From Mesorhizobium tianshanense (GTDB lineage: Bacteria; Pseudomonadota; Alphaproteobacteria; Rhizobiales; Rhizobiaceae), in NCBI RefSeq assembly GCF_007830515.1, contig NZ_VLKT01000036.1, positions 1 to 64,000 on the forward strand: a stretch of 64,000 nt of DNA, in the 5' to 3' direction. Made by a program: the position numbers and the translations under genes. This document shows positions 53,181 through 62,113 of this stretch, in pieces (the stretch's first letter is position 1; the number at the start of each line of letters is the position of its first letter). The notes beneath the pieces are model-generated. The model searched no databases. It was not told where the DNA came from and worked only from the letters and a program-made list of their open reading frames with translations.

Positions 53181-54206
53181 TCACGTCCGCTCCTCCTGCG
53201 AAAAAAATCTCTCCATCAGGGCTGGCAGCTCTGCTTCGATGAAGGCATTGAATGCCGCAGCATGCTCGCCAGCTACTGAAAGCTTGACATCCGCACCTGA
53301 GAAGGATGCCCTCCCAACGGGTTTGCCGCTCGGGCTCATGAGCTCAATTTCACTGTGCGAGCGCTGTGCCGGCACCTTAATCGCATCCAGCGCATGTCTG
53401 AATCGCTCATCCGAGGTCAGCCCCAAAACCTTGTCAGCTGACAAGGTTTTTCGCAGCCGACCAAGCGCAGAGTTGTCAGTGCCAACAGCAGTAGCCAGCG
53501 CGAGCCAGCGCGGTCGACCCACCTTGGGTGCACGTCCAATCGCCTCAATCACGTCAAGGGGAAGAGCTCTACACACAGTCCGAAGACGCGCCAACTCTGG
53601 GTCGTCGATGGACAAAGCGGCGCGAATATCTCGCGCCTTGATGCCCGCCTCATCCATCCGCCAGGCAAAAAGCGCGCGTTCTATCCAGCTCAAATCTTGG
53701 CGCGCCGCATTCTCGATACCTTGTGCAACGACAAGCTCGGCGTCTGACAATGCAACCACCGTCGCCTTGACGTTGATGCCAAGGTCGATCGCGGCACGCC
53801 AACGGCGATGTCCATAGATGACCTGGTAACGACCTTCCATGGTCGGGTGCCGGCGGACCTGAATGGGAACTTTCTGGCCTTCCTCCGATATTAGCTTTTT
53901 CAGTGCCGCGAACTCGACATCACTGTCGTCGGGCAATCGATCGGGGAACGGAGACGGATCGATCAACTTTGGATCAAGCTCGGCTCCGCCACCGGCATCA
54001 ACCAGGGCCTGAAGCCGGTCACGCTCTTCCCTGAGTTCGGAAAGAGATCGCTGAGTCGCGCCGATCACGCCTGCACCCACGCGAGGCAGGGGTTGCGCCT
54101 GCGTCGGAGGAGTCGCCCCGCCTGAGGATGGCGGCTCACCAGCTTCTGGTTCAGAAAAAGAGCTAAAGTTAGCGAGAATCGACTTCCCAGATGGACGCTT
54201 GCTCAT
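53181..54206 (-). CDS. repB: RepB, ParB-like centromere-binding protein
   Basis: ATG 54206 shares its A with the repA stop; 341 residues. The basic N-terminus (SKRPSGKSILANF) should contact RepA. The ParB domain shows IDPSPFPDRLPDDSDVEFAALK, then VPIQVRRHP, YQVIYGHRRWRAAIDLG (GxRRxxA box) and VVAQGIENAARQDLSWIERALF; an HTH follows (KARDIRAALSIDD). It binds parS; a perfect candidate lies inside this gene and a second just after it. Acts with RepA in plasmid segregation. Confidence 0.92.
   Translation of the reverse strand: MSKRPSGKSILANFSSFSEPEAGEPPSSGGATPPTQAQPLPRVGAGVIGATQRSLSELREERDRLQALVDAGGGAELDPKLIDPSPFPDRLPDDSDVEFAALKKLISEEGQKVPIQVRRHPTMEGRYQVIYGHRRWRAAIDLGINVKATVVALSDAELVVAQGIENAARQDLSWIERALFAWRMDEAGIKARDIRAALSIDDPELARLRTVCRALPLDVIEAIGRAPKVGRPRWLALATAVGTDNSALGRLRKTLSADKVLGLTSDERFRHALDAIKVPAQRSHSEIELMSPSGKPVGRASFSGADVKLSVAGEHAAAFNAFIEAELPALMERFFSQEERT
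53425..53450. promoter_or_regulatory. parS candidate: 26 bp perfect palindrome inside repB
   Basis: Core CTTGTCAGCTGACAAG (53430-53445), extended by perfectly paired bases to 53425 and 53450. It lies in the 3' third of repB. repABC partition sites are 16 bp or longer palindromes with a central GC or AGCT, which fits. Confidence 0.7.
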
Positions 54207-55420
54207 CACGTTCGTCCCCAGCTCTGGCTAATCAAGCCGAGTATTTGATCGTTGACGGCGTCGATGGACTCCCTCGCGCGCTTAGCGGTCGCGGCAGAGA
54301 TGTTCCCGGATTCAAGCTCGTACAGGGTCCGTTTAGCGAGACCCGCGGTCTCGATGGCGGCACTTTCTACCGCTGTCGACGTAAGGACATCCTCGGTGAA
54401 AAGATGCCGGAGCATCGTTACGACGTGAACTTGAGAGTGATCCATCGGGTCATGGCGCGTCACGACATAGCGAAGAAAGTCCTGTTTCATCGTTGCTCCC
54501 GCATCGCGGATGACCGATATCAAATCGCCCATCATCAACAGGAACTGGCTCATCGACATCACGTCGAGCATCGCCGGATGGACCGTCACCAGAAGACCCG
54601 TCGCTGCATAGATTGCGCCTAGCGTCAGAAAGCCGAGGGAAGGGGGGGTGTCCAGGATGACGACGTCATAAGCATCTTCGACCTCTCCCAGCGCGAGCCG
54701 AAGCCGTTCGAAGAAGATGCTGTCGGAACTGACTTGCCGCTTCGATAGGAAGCGGGGAGTTTCATGCTCGTACTCCATGACCTCGATGTTTCCCGGGATC
54801 AGGTCGATCCCGGTAAAATAGGTCTTTCGGATTATCTCCCGGATCGGGCGCCGCTCGTCATCGTAGCGAAGTGCCGCATAGATGGTCTCATTGTGCTGTA
54901 CATCCATCTCCGGCTGGGCGCCGAACATGGCCGACAGCGAAGCCTGAGGATCGAGGTCAATCGCCAGGACCCTATAACCGTGGAGGGCGAGGTAGTGTGC
55001 GAGATGCGCGCTCGTCGTTGTCTTAGCACTCCCGCCTTTAAAATTAGCGACAGCTAAAATTTGAAGATGCTCGCCATCACGCCGATGTGGCAAGAAACGC
55101 AAGGCTTCAGTCGGGCGTTGTGCCGCGGACAATTCGCGAAGCTCATTGATCTGCGCGAGCGTATAGGCGCGATGATTGTTCTCGAGTCGAGCCGGCACCG
55201 GGCCTTTGCCCTCATTCGACATCAACTTGAGGGTAGATTCAGGTATTGAAGTAAGTCTTGAAACCTCATGAGTCATGAAGTACCTGAGGCTCTTCTGGGC
55301 GTTGGGCGGATACATCTGCTGACGTCTGGCTTGTAGATGGCTAGATAGCATCCCGGCGTGCCGGACAATCTTGTCCGCCGGATCTTCCTGCGGTGCAGCG
55401 GTCGCAGCCTGTGCAGCCAT
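54206..55420 (-). CDS. repA: RepA, ParA-like partition ATPase
   Basis: A 404-residue protein. An N-terminal HTH-like region (VSRLTSIPESTLKLMSNEG, then YTLAQINELRELSA) precedes the ParA ATPase core: deviant Walker A VANFKGGSAKTTTSAHLAHYL, ALDLDPQAS-type motif AIDLDPQASLSAMFG and VVILDTPPSLGFLTLGAI. It segregates plasmid copies with RepB and represses the operon. Divergent from the trb operon, with a 484 bp control region. Confidence 0.93.
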   Translation of the reverse strand: MAAQAATAAPQEDPADKIVRHAGMLSSHLQARRQQMYPPNAQKSLRYFMTHEVSRLTSIPESTLKLMSNEGKGPVPARLENNHRAYTLAQINELRELSAAQRPTEALRFLPHRRDGEHLQILAVANFKGGSAKTTTSAHLAHYLALHGYRVLAIDLDPQASLSAMFGAQPEMDVQHNETIYAALRYDDERRPIREIIRKTYFTGIDLIPGNIEVMEYEHETPRFLSKRQVSSDSIFFERLRLALGEVEDAYDVVILDTPPSLGFLTLGAIYAATGLLVTVHPAMLDVMSMSQFLLMMGDLISVIRDAGATMKQDFLRYVVTRHDPMDHSQVHVVTMLRHLFTEDVLTSTAVESAAIETAGLAKRTLYELESGNISAATAKRARESIDAVNDQILGLISQSWGRT

Positions 55421-55904
55421 TGTCGTAACACACCCTCTTTGTCGGCCTTTAGGCGGTTTATCGCCCTTTGCCCGACAAAAGGTAGGCCACGATTCTTCAC
55501 GTTCGTCCAGCGGTTTAAGGTTAACAGATACTTAATCGCGATTGCTCGACGATCCGGGATTGTCCTCGCAAACTGCAAATTGTCACATCTATTCCGCTAC
55601 TTAGGGTCAAATCCAGCCAAGAGTAAAGATAGTGTTGGACCCGTCATATTTGACGGGTCTCGTACGCCAGACCCAAGCCCACCAACGAACCACTTCCGTC
55701 TCGCGGGCGGAGCCGCGGGCGACTCATCTTCGGCCAGCCCCGTCATATTTGACGGGGTGACCGTCCCACTAGTGCGTGATGCATTTCGGCCGAACTTGAA
55801 TCGGCGGAGCACCTGCATGCAAACAGCGACAACATCACTACAAACCAGCGCCCGATCCTTCGGCATTGTGGCCAAATCGGCTGGGTGAGCGAGGGGCGTC
55901 CCTG
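55421..55904. promoter_or_regulatory. repA/trbB divergent control region
   Basis: This gene-free 484 bp region holds three palindromic signals. A nested hairpin, TTTGTCGG (55438-55445) with CCGACAAA (55472-55479) enclosing GGCG/CGCC, lies directly before repA in its leader. Two near-identical palindromes with the core CCCGTCA-TATT-TGACGGG are at 55638-55659 (9 bp arms) and 55738-55757 (8 bp arms), centres about 100 bp apart. The promoters of repABC (leftward) and trb (rightward) must lie here; the twin sites could coordinate replication with transfer. They do not resemble tra boxes. Confidence 0.6.
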
Positions 55905-56873
55905 ATGGCCGAATCTCGCTCCCATCCGCGCCTCGTTCGGAAGCTCCAGGATTCCCTCGGCGAGGCGATCTGCGCTGCGCTCGATGACCCCGCCGTTGTC
56001 GAAATTATGCTCAATCCCTGTGGCCGCCTTTTCATCGAACGATTGGGGCAGGGGATCTCCGCGGCAGGAACGATGCCCGGGGGAGCCGCCGAGATCATCA
56101 TCGGCAGCGTCGCGCACGCCTTGCACTCGGAGGCAGACGAGGACCGGCCGATCATCTCGGGCGAGCTGCCAATCGGTGGACACCGCTTCGAAGGTCTTCT
56201 CCCGCCTGTCGTGAGCGCCCCCAGCTTCACGATCCGGAAGCGAGCGTCGCGCCTGATCCCGCTCGACGACTATGTCCGGGACGGAACCATGACGACCAAT
56301 CAAGCTTCGGTGATCCGCAATGGGATCGACGCGCGGCTTAACATCGTGGTGTCCGGTGGCACGGGATCGGGCAAAACGACGCTTGCCAATGCGGTGATCG
56401 CCGAGATCGTGAAAACCGCGCCTGAGCACCGCTTGGTGATCCTCGAGGATACCGCCGAGATCCAGTGCGCCGCCGAGAATGCGGTTTCCCTTCACACAAC
56501 AGATGTCGTCGACATGGGCAGGCTGCTCAAATCGACCATGCGCCTCCGACCGGACCGGATCATCGTCGGTGAGGTGAGGGATGGCGCAGCACTAACACTA
56601 CTCAAGGCCTGGAACACCGGCCATCCAGGTGGGATCACCACGATCCATGCCAACAGCGCCAACTCGGCCTTGCGTCGACTCGAGCAGCTCACGGCAGAAG
56701 CAAGCCAGCAGCCGATGCGGGACGTGATCGGCGAAGCGGTCGATCTGATCGTTTCGATAGAGCGCACGCCCAAGGGCAGGCGCGTTCGCGACGTGATCCA
56801 TGTCGAGGGCTTCGCGAACGGCCAATACGAGATCGAATCCTATTCGGGGGAGAAAGAGCGCCATGTCGCTTAG
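55905..56873 (+). CDS. trbB: TrbB, conjugal transfer ATPase (VirB11-like)
   Basis: ATG 55905 (MAESRSHPRLVRKLQ) gives 322 residues. Walker A VVSGGTGSGKTTLANAVI, Asp box ILEDTAEIQC, Walker B-like RPDRIIVGEVRDGAAL and GGITTIHANSANSALRRLEQL identify the hexameric traffic ATPase that drives pilus assembly and DNA transfer at the inner membrane. First gene of the trb operon; its end overlaps trbC. Confidence 0.93.
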   Translation: MAESRSHPRLVRKLQDSLGEAICAALDDPAVVEIMLNPCGRLFIERLGQGISAAGTMPGGAAEIIIGSVAHALHSEADEDRPIISGELPIGGHRFEGLLPPVVSAPSFTIRKRASRLIPLDDYVRDGTMTTNQASVIRNGIDARLNIVVSGGTGSGKTTLANAVIAEIVKTAPEHRLVILEDTAEIQCAAENAVSLHTTDVVDMGRLLKSTMRLRPDRIIVGEVRDGAALTLLKAWNTGHPGGITTIHANSANSALRRLEQLTAEASQQPMRDVIGEAVDLIVSIERTPKGRRVRDVIHVEGFANGQYEIESYSGEKERHVA

Positions 56874-57222
56874 CCGGACGAGCCTTCTGGCGTTCGCAGC
56901 ATTTGTAATTTCAGTCACAGCGATGGAACCGGCCTTTGCGGGAGGGGGAGGGGGATTGCCCTGGGAGGGACCGCTTCAGCAGATCCAGCAGTCGATCACC
57001 GGTCCGGTCGCGGGTTTCATCGCACTGGCGGCCGTCGCGATCGCCGGCGGCATGCTGATCTTCGGCGGCGAACTCAACGATTTCGCGAGACGGTTGATGT
57101 ATGTGGTGCTCGTCGCCGGCATCTTGCTCGGCGCGACACAGATCGTCGCGCTGTTCGGCGCCGCCGGCGCATCGATCGGCGACGTCGCCGAGCTCGCGGA
57201 CGACGGGAGGCCCACTCCGTGA
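56863..57222 (+). CDS. trbC: TrbC, conjugative pilin (VirB2-like)
   Basis: ATG 56863 gives 119 residues: a signal peptide (LLAFAAFVISVTAMEPAFAG), a Gly-rich stretch, and two hydrophobic helices (VAGFIALAAVAIAGGMLIFGG and YVVLVAGILLGATQIVALFG), the pattern of VirB2/TrbC prepilins. Pilus subunit. It overlaps trbB by 11 bases and trbD by 4. Confidence 0.9.
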   Translation: MSLSRTSLLAFAAFVISVTAMEPAFAGGGGGLPWEGPLQQIQQSITGPVAGFIALAAVAIAGGMLIFGGELNDFARRLMYVVLVAGILLGATQIVALFGAAGASIGDVAELADDGRPTP

Positions 57223-57518
57223 GTGACGAGGGCGTTCCTCTCAATCGCTCGCGCATCCATCGGGCGCTGTCCCGTCCGAACCTGCTCCTGGGTGCGGACC
57301 GTGAACTGGTGCTGCTGACAGGTCTGGCGGCCGCGATCCTGATCTTCGTCGTGCTGACCTGGTTCTCGGCGTTGCTGGGTGTGGCGATCTGGATCGTGGT
57401 CGTCGCCATCCTGCGCATGATGGCCAAGGCGGATCCGATGATGCGCCGTGTCTACGCCCGCCATATCGGCTACCACCCGCACTACCGGCCGACCTCGACG
57501 CCCTGGCGCAAATACTGA
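57219..57518 (+). CDS. trbD: TrbD (VirB3-like) conjugation protein
   Basis: GTG at 57219 overlaps the trbC stop; 99 residues. VPLNRSRIHRALSRPNLLLGADRELVLLTG followed by two membrane helices and a C-terminus with DPMMRRVYARHIGY are characteristic of TrbD/VirB3, an inner-membrane partner of the TrbE ATPase. Confidence 0.9.
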   Translation: MSDEGVPLNRSRIHRALSRPNLLLGADRELVLLTGLAAAILIFVVLTWFSALLGVAIWIVVVAILRMMAKADPMMRRVYARHIGYHPHYRPTSTPWRKY

Positions 57519-57528
57519 GGTCGCGCTG

Positions 57529-59979
57529 ATGGTGGCCCTCAAAAGATTCCAGCATGCTGGTCCGTCGTTCTCAGATCTCCTCCCCTATGCCGGGCTGGTC
57601 GCGAACGGCGTCATCCTGTTGAAGGACGGCTCGCTGATGGCGGGCTGGTATTTTGCCGGACCGGATTCCGAGAGTTCGACCAATGTCGAGCGCAATGAGG
57701 TGTCCCGCCAGATCAACGCGGTGCTTTCCCGCCTCGGCTCTGGCTGGATGATTCAGGTCGAGGCGGTGCGGGTCCCGACGGTGGCCTATCCCTCCCGCGA
57801 AGCCGGCCACTTTCCTGATCCCGTCTCCCTCGCGATCGACGAGGAACGGCGGACGCATTTCGAACGGGAGAGAGGGCATTTCGAAAGTCAGCATGCACTG
57901 ATCCTGACCTACCGGCCCACGGGCACACGCAAGTCCGGCCTGGCGCGCTACGTCTATTCCGATGACGAAAGCCGTGCGGCCTCCTATGCCGACACGGTGC
58001 TCGACACGTTCCAGACGTCGATCCGCGAGGTCGAGCAGTATCTCGGCAATGTGCTGTCGATCCGCCGCATGGTCACTCGGTCGGTCGACGAGGCCGATGG
58101 CCGCACCGTGCGCTATGACGAACTCTTCCAGTTCATCCGCTTCTGCATCTCCGGCGAGAACCATCCGGTGCGGTTGCCCGAGATCCCCATGTATCTGGAT
58201 TTCCTGGCGACCGCCGAGTTCCATCACGGCCTCTCGCCAATGGTCGAGAACCGCTATCTCGCGGTCGTTGCGATCGACGGCTTTCCGGCCGAGAGCTGGC
58301 CGGGCATCCTCAATTCGCTCGACCTGATGCCGCTATCGTATCGCTGGTCGTCACGCTTCATGTTCCTCGACGATCAGGAAGCCCGGACGCGGCTTGAGCG
58401 CACGCGCAAGAAGTGGCAGCAGAAGGTGCGGCCTTTCTTCGACCAGCTGTTCCAGACCCAGAGCCGCTCGGTTGACCAGGACGCCATGATGATGGTGGCC
58501 GAAACAGAAGATGCCATCGCGCAGGCGTCGTCCCAACTCGTTGCCTACGGCTATTTCACGCCCGTCATTGTGTTGTTCGCCGAGGACGACGGCAAACTGA
58601 GAGAGAGGGCTGAAGCCGTTCGCCGGCTGATCCAGGCCGAAGGATTCGGAGCGCGGATCGAGACCCTGAACGCGACCGAAGCCTATCTCGGCAGCCTCCC
58701 TGGCAATTGGTACGCCAACATCCGCGAGCCGCTGATCAGCACACGCAACCTCGCCGATCTCATACCCCTCAATTCGGTCTGGTCGGGAAGTGCGACCGCG
58801 CCGTGCCCGTTCTATCCGCCGGCGTCGCCGCCGCTGATGCAGGTCGCCTCGGGCTCCACTCCCTTTCGGCTGAATCTTCATGTCGACGATGTCGGCCACA
58901 CGCTGATCTTCGGCCCGACCGGCTCCGGCAAATCGACCCTGCTCGCGCTGATCGCCGCTCAGTTCCGCCGTTATGAAGGCGCGCAGATCTTCGCCTTCGA
59001 CAAGGGCCTCTCGATGTTGCCGCTGACGCTTGGCGCCGGCGCCGATCTCTACGATGTCGGGGGAGGGGAAGGCCAGGCAGCGGCCCTTTCGTTTTGCCCA
59101 CTCTCGGAGCTGTCAACTGACGGAGATCGCGCCTGGGCGTCCGAATGGATCGAGACCCTCGTCGCCCTTCAGGGTATCTCGATCACTCCAGATCACCGCA
59201 ATGCCATCTCCCGACAGGTCGGCCTGATGACCAAGGCTCGCGGCAGGTCGCTCTCGGATTTTGTCTCTGGCGTGCAATTGCGTGAGATCAAGGACGCGCT
59301 CCATCACTATACCGTGGATGGTCCGATGGGGCAGTTGCTCGACGCCGAGGAAGACGGCCTGGCGCTCGGCCAGTTCCAGACCTTCGAGATCGAGCAACTG
59401 ATGAATATGGGCGAGCGCAACCTCGTACCGGTGCTCCTCTATCTATTTCGGCGGATCGAGAAGCGGCTCACCGGCGTGCCGAGCCTCATCATCCTCGATG
59501 AGGCCTGGCTGATGCTCGGCCATCCAGTGTTTCGCGACAAGATCAGGGAATGGCTTAAGGTGCTGCGCAAGGCCAACTGTGCCGTGGTGCTAGCGACGCA
59601 ATCGATCTCCGACGCTGAGCGCTCCGGCATCATTGATGTGCTGAAGGAATCCTGTCCCACTAAAATCTGTCTGCCGAACGGTGCGGCGCGCGAGCCCGGC
59701 ACACGGGAGTTCTACGAGCGGATCGGCTTCAACGAGCGCCAGATCGAGATCGTCGCAACCGCTCTGCCCAAGCGCGAATACTACGTCGCTTCGCCCGAAG
59801 GCCGACGCCTCTTCGACATGGCGCTTGGACCAGTTGCGCTCGCCTTCGCCGGCGCATCGGGCAAGGATGATCTGAAGCGCATCCAGGCGCTCAGCGAAAC
59901 CCATGGGTCGGAATGGCCGATCCATTGGCTCACGGAAAGGGGGATCGGCAATGCGCAAGCGCTTCTCGAAATTTCGTAG
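57529..59979 (+). CDS. trbE: TrbE (VirB4-like) conjugation ATPase
   Basis: ATG 57529 (MVALKRFQHAGPSFSD) gives 816 residues. CagE/VirB4 N-terminal domain, then Walker A LIFGPTGSGKSTLLALIAAQF at about 460 and Walker B PSLIILDEAWLMLGHPVF at about 655. The largest ATPase of the mating apparatus, at the inner membrane. It follows trbD after 10 bp and overlaps trbJ by 29 bases. Confidence 0.93.
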   Translation: MVALKRFQHAGPSFSDLLPYAGLVANGVILLKDGSLMAGWYFAGPDSESSTNVERNEVSRQINAVLSRLGSGWMIQVEAVRVPTVAYPSREAGHFPDPVSLAIDEERRTHFERERGHFESQHALILTYRPTGTRKSGLARYVYSDDESRAASYADTVLDTFQTSIREVEQYLGNVLSIRRMVTRSVDEADGRTVRYDELFQFIRFCISGENHPVRLPEIPMYLDFLATAEFHHGLSPMVENRYLAVVAIDGFPAESWPGILNSLDLMPLSYRWSSRFMFLDDQEARTRLERTRKKWQQKVRPFFDQLFQTQSRSVDQDAMMMVAETEDAIAQASSQLVAYGYFTPVIVLFAEDDGKLRERAEAVRRLIQAEGFGARIETLNATEAYLGSLPGNWYANIREPLISTRNLADLIPLNSVWSGSATAPCPFYPPASPPLMQVASGSTPFRLNLHVDDVGHTLIFGPTGSGKSTLLALIAAQFRRYEGAQIFAFDKGLSMLPLTLGAGADLYDVGGGEGQAAALSFCPLSELSTDGDRAWASEWIETLVALQGISITPDHRNAISRQVGLMTKARGRSLSDFVSGVQLREIKDALHHYTVDGPMGQLLDAEEDGLALGQFQTFEIEQLMNMGERNLVPVLLYLFRRIEKRLTGVPSLIILDEAWLMLGHPVFRDKIREWLKVLRKANCAVVLATQSISDAERSGIIDVLKESCPTKICLPNGAAREPGTREFYERIGFNERQIEIVATALPKREYYVASPEGRRLFDMALGPVALAFAGASGKDDLKRIQALSETHGSEWPIHWLTERGIGNAQALLEIS

Positions 59980-60751
59980 GATCTGCGCGACGACAACAGC
60001 GGTCGCCATCCTTGCTCTGTCGGGACAATCTCACGCCGGCGGCGTCACCGGCCAGGCGACCGAATGGACCCAGCTGCTCAACAATGGTGAACTGGTCAGT
60101 CTCGTCGGCCAGTCGACCGAGCAGATAAACAATCAGATTACGCAGATCACGCAGCTCGCCGAGCAGATCCAGAACCAGATCCGCATCTACGAAAACATGC
60201 TGCAGAACACCATGCAGCTTCCAAGCCACGTCTGGGGCCAAGTTGAGAACGATCTAAACCGGCTGCAAAGCGTCGTCAGCCAGGGGCAGGGCATCGCCTT
60301 TTCCATGGGCAATGTGGACGACGTCCTGAAACAGCGCTTCCAGAGCTACGCCGACTTCAAGACAAACCTGCCCGACGGCGAAGCCTTTTCGTCGACCTAT
60401 CAGAACTGGTCCGAGACCAATCGCGATACGATCGGCGGAACGTTGAGGGCGGCCGGTCTTACCGCGGAGCAGTTCTCGTCGGAGGAGTCGACGATGAGCG
60501 AGCTTCGATCGATGTCGGAATCGGCCGACGGCCAGATGAAGGCGCTGCAGGTCGGTCATGAGATCGCGGCGCAGCAGGTCGCGCAGATGCAGAAGCTGCG
60601 TGGTCTGGTCGCACAGCAGATGACCATGATGGGCACCTGGTATCAGTCCGAGCAGGCCGACAAGGATCTGGCGCAGGCGCGTCGTGAGGACTTCTTCAAC
60701 TCCACCGCTCCTTCCACAACTGGCGGCCAGACTATGGAGCCGCGCTGGTGA
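59951..60751 (+). CDS. trbJ: TrbJ (VirB5-like) conjugation protein
   Basis: ATG 59951 gives 266 residues with a signal peptide (TTTAVAILALSGQSHAGG), helical repeats rich in Gln (EQINNQITQITQLAEQIQNQIRIYENMLQN) and the typical C-terminal part. A periplasmic or pilus-tip component. Its last residues TTGGQTMEPRW recur at the end of the next gene. Overlaps trbK by 4 bases. Confidence 0.9.
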   Translation: MRKRFSKFRRICATTTAVAILALSGQSHAGGVTGQATEWTQLLNNGELVSLVGQSTEQINNQITQITQLAEQIQNQIRIYENMLQNTMQLPSHVWGQVENDLNRLQSVVSQGQGIAFSMGNVDDVLKQRFQSYADFKTNLPDGEAFSSTYQNWSETNRDTIGGTLRAAGLTAEQFSSEESTMSELRSMSESADGQMKALQVGHEIAAQQVAQMQKLRGLVAQQMTMMGTWYQSEQADKDLAQARREDFFNSTAPSTTGGQTMEPRW

Positions 60752-60933
60752 GGCCGATCCATCTGTTCATTATCATCCTCGTGGTTGCATTCGGTACAAT
60801 CGCGTGGGTGTTCCTGTCACCCCCGTCTCCGCCGAAGGCCACGCGGCCGGCGCAACAGGGCGATTTCCTGGACTCCACCAGAGACTATGACACGACCGGC
60901 GGCCGGCAAATGAAGCCGCGCTGGGGTGAGTGA
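60748..60933 (+). CDS. trbK: TrbK-like small membrane protein (putative entry exclusion)
   Basis: GTG at 60748 gives 61 residues: one N-terminal membrane segment (LFIIILVVAFGTIAWVFL) and a short periplasmic tail ending in DTTGGRQMKPRWGE. Position between trbJ and trbL and the size fit TrbK entry-exclusion proteins, although a lipobox is not visible, so it is the non-lipoprotein (alternative) type. The tail resembles that of TrbJ. Confidence 0.72.
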   Translation: MRPIHLFIIILVVAFGTIAWVFLSPPSPPKATRPAQQGDFLDSTRDYDTTGGRQMKPRWGE

Positions 60934-62089
60934 ATTGGGAAAGGGGCGGCCGCACAGAATCTGGCTGATCGCAACGCTCGGGCTGGTCGCCGGCATCGCG
61001 CCCGCGTTTGCGCAGGATGGCAGCCTGCTCACCAATCTCGAAAACGAAGTGGGGACGGCCGCGCGCGGTTGGGAAGCCACCGTGATGCAGGCGGCGCGTT
61101 CCCTGTTCTGGATCCTTGCCGGCATCGAGGTCGGGATCGCGGCCGTGTGGCTTGCCCTTCAGGCGGCTTCGCTCGACGCGTGGTTCGCCGAGCTCGTCCG
61201 CCGCATCATGTTCATCGGTCTCTTCGTCTTCATTCTCGAACAGGGGCCGGCATTCGCGAAGGCGATGGTCGACAGCCTGTTCCAGATTGGCGCCGCCGGC
61301 GGATCGGCCTCTCCGGCGGATGTCTTCAATGCCGGCCTGAAGGTCGCCTCCGCCATGTCGCAGAAGGCACAGTTCGGCCTTTGGGAAGACAATGCACTGG
61401 CGATCGCGGCGGTCTTTGCCATGGTCATTGTCGTGGTCTGCTTCTCCCTCGTCGCGGCAATCTTCGTCTCGGTGATGGTCGAGATGTATGTCGGCCTGCT
61501 CGCCGGTATGATCATGCTCGGCCTCGGCGGATCGAGCTTCACCAAGGATTTTGCCGTCCGCTATCTCGTTTATGCTTTCAGCGTCGGTATGAAGCTGATG
61601 GCGCTGGTCATGATCGCCCGCATCGGTTCGCAGGTTCTGCTCAATCTCGCCAACGCGCCGGCAGGTTCCGACGAATTTGTCTCGACACTCGCCATCGGCG
61701 GCATCTCTGTCGTCGTCTTCATCATCTCGATCTACGTACCCAACATTGTGCAGGGCGTCGTGCAGGGCGTCTCCGTCACCGGCGGCATGGAAACGATCCG
61801 CCACGGTGGCCAAGCCGGCTCATTCGCTGCCGGCAGCGTCTCACTGGCGGCTGGTGGGGCCAGGACAGGGGCTGCGGCTTACTCCGATGCCCGCGCGAGC
61901 GGCTCGTCCTTCGGTGCGGCAGCGCTCAGGGGCATGACCGAGGGTGCAGGGGCCGCCGGTGGTGCGCTTGCTTCGGCCGCCCGTGACAAGGCGATCGGCG
62001 TGCCGGGAAGCTGGGGTGCCTCGACCCTGGGCCTCGCCAACGCCAAACTCGACCAGGGCACGAAAACCCAGCCCGGCCCCAAGAAATGA
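60926..62089 (+). CDS. trbL: TrbL (VirB6-like) conjugation channel protein
   Basis: GTG at 60926 gives 387 residues: a signal peptide (LIATLGLVAGIAPAFAQDG), about six membrane helices, including a VEMYVGLLAGMIMLGLGGSSFTKDFA region, and a Gly/Ala-rich C-terminus (GAGAAGGALASAARDKAIG). An inner-membrane channel component of the mating pair system. Overlaps trbK by 8 bases. Confidence 0.92.
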   Translation: MSELGKGRPHRIWLIATLGLVAGIAPAFAQDGSLLTNLENEVGTAARGWEATVMQAARSLFWILAGIEVGIAAVWLALQAASLDAWFAELVRRIMFIGLFVFILEQGPAFAKAMVDSLFQIGAAGGSASPADVFNAGLKVASAMSQKAQFGLWEDNALAIAAVFAMVIVVVCFSLVAAIFVSVMVEMYVGLLAGMIMLGLGGSSFTKDFAVRYLVYAFSVGMKLMALVMIARIGSQVLLNLANAPAGSDEFVSTLAIGGISVVVFIISIYVPNIVQGVVQGVSVTGGMETIRHGGQAGSFAAGSVSLAAGGARTGAAAYSDARASGSSFGAAALRGMTEGAGAAGGALASAARDKAIGVPGSWGASTLGLANAKLDQGTKTQPGPKK

Positions 62090-62113
62090 CAATAACGAAC
62101 GAGCGGGGCGCCG

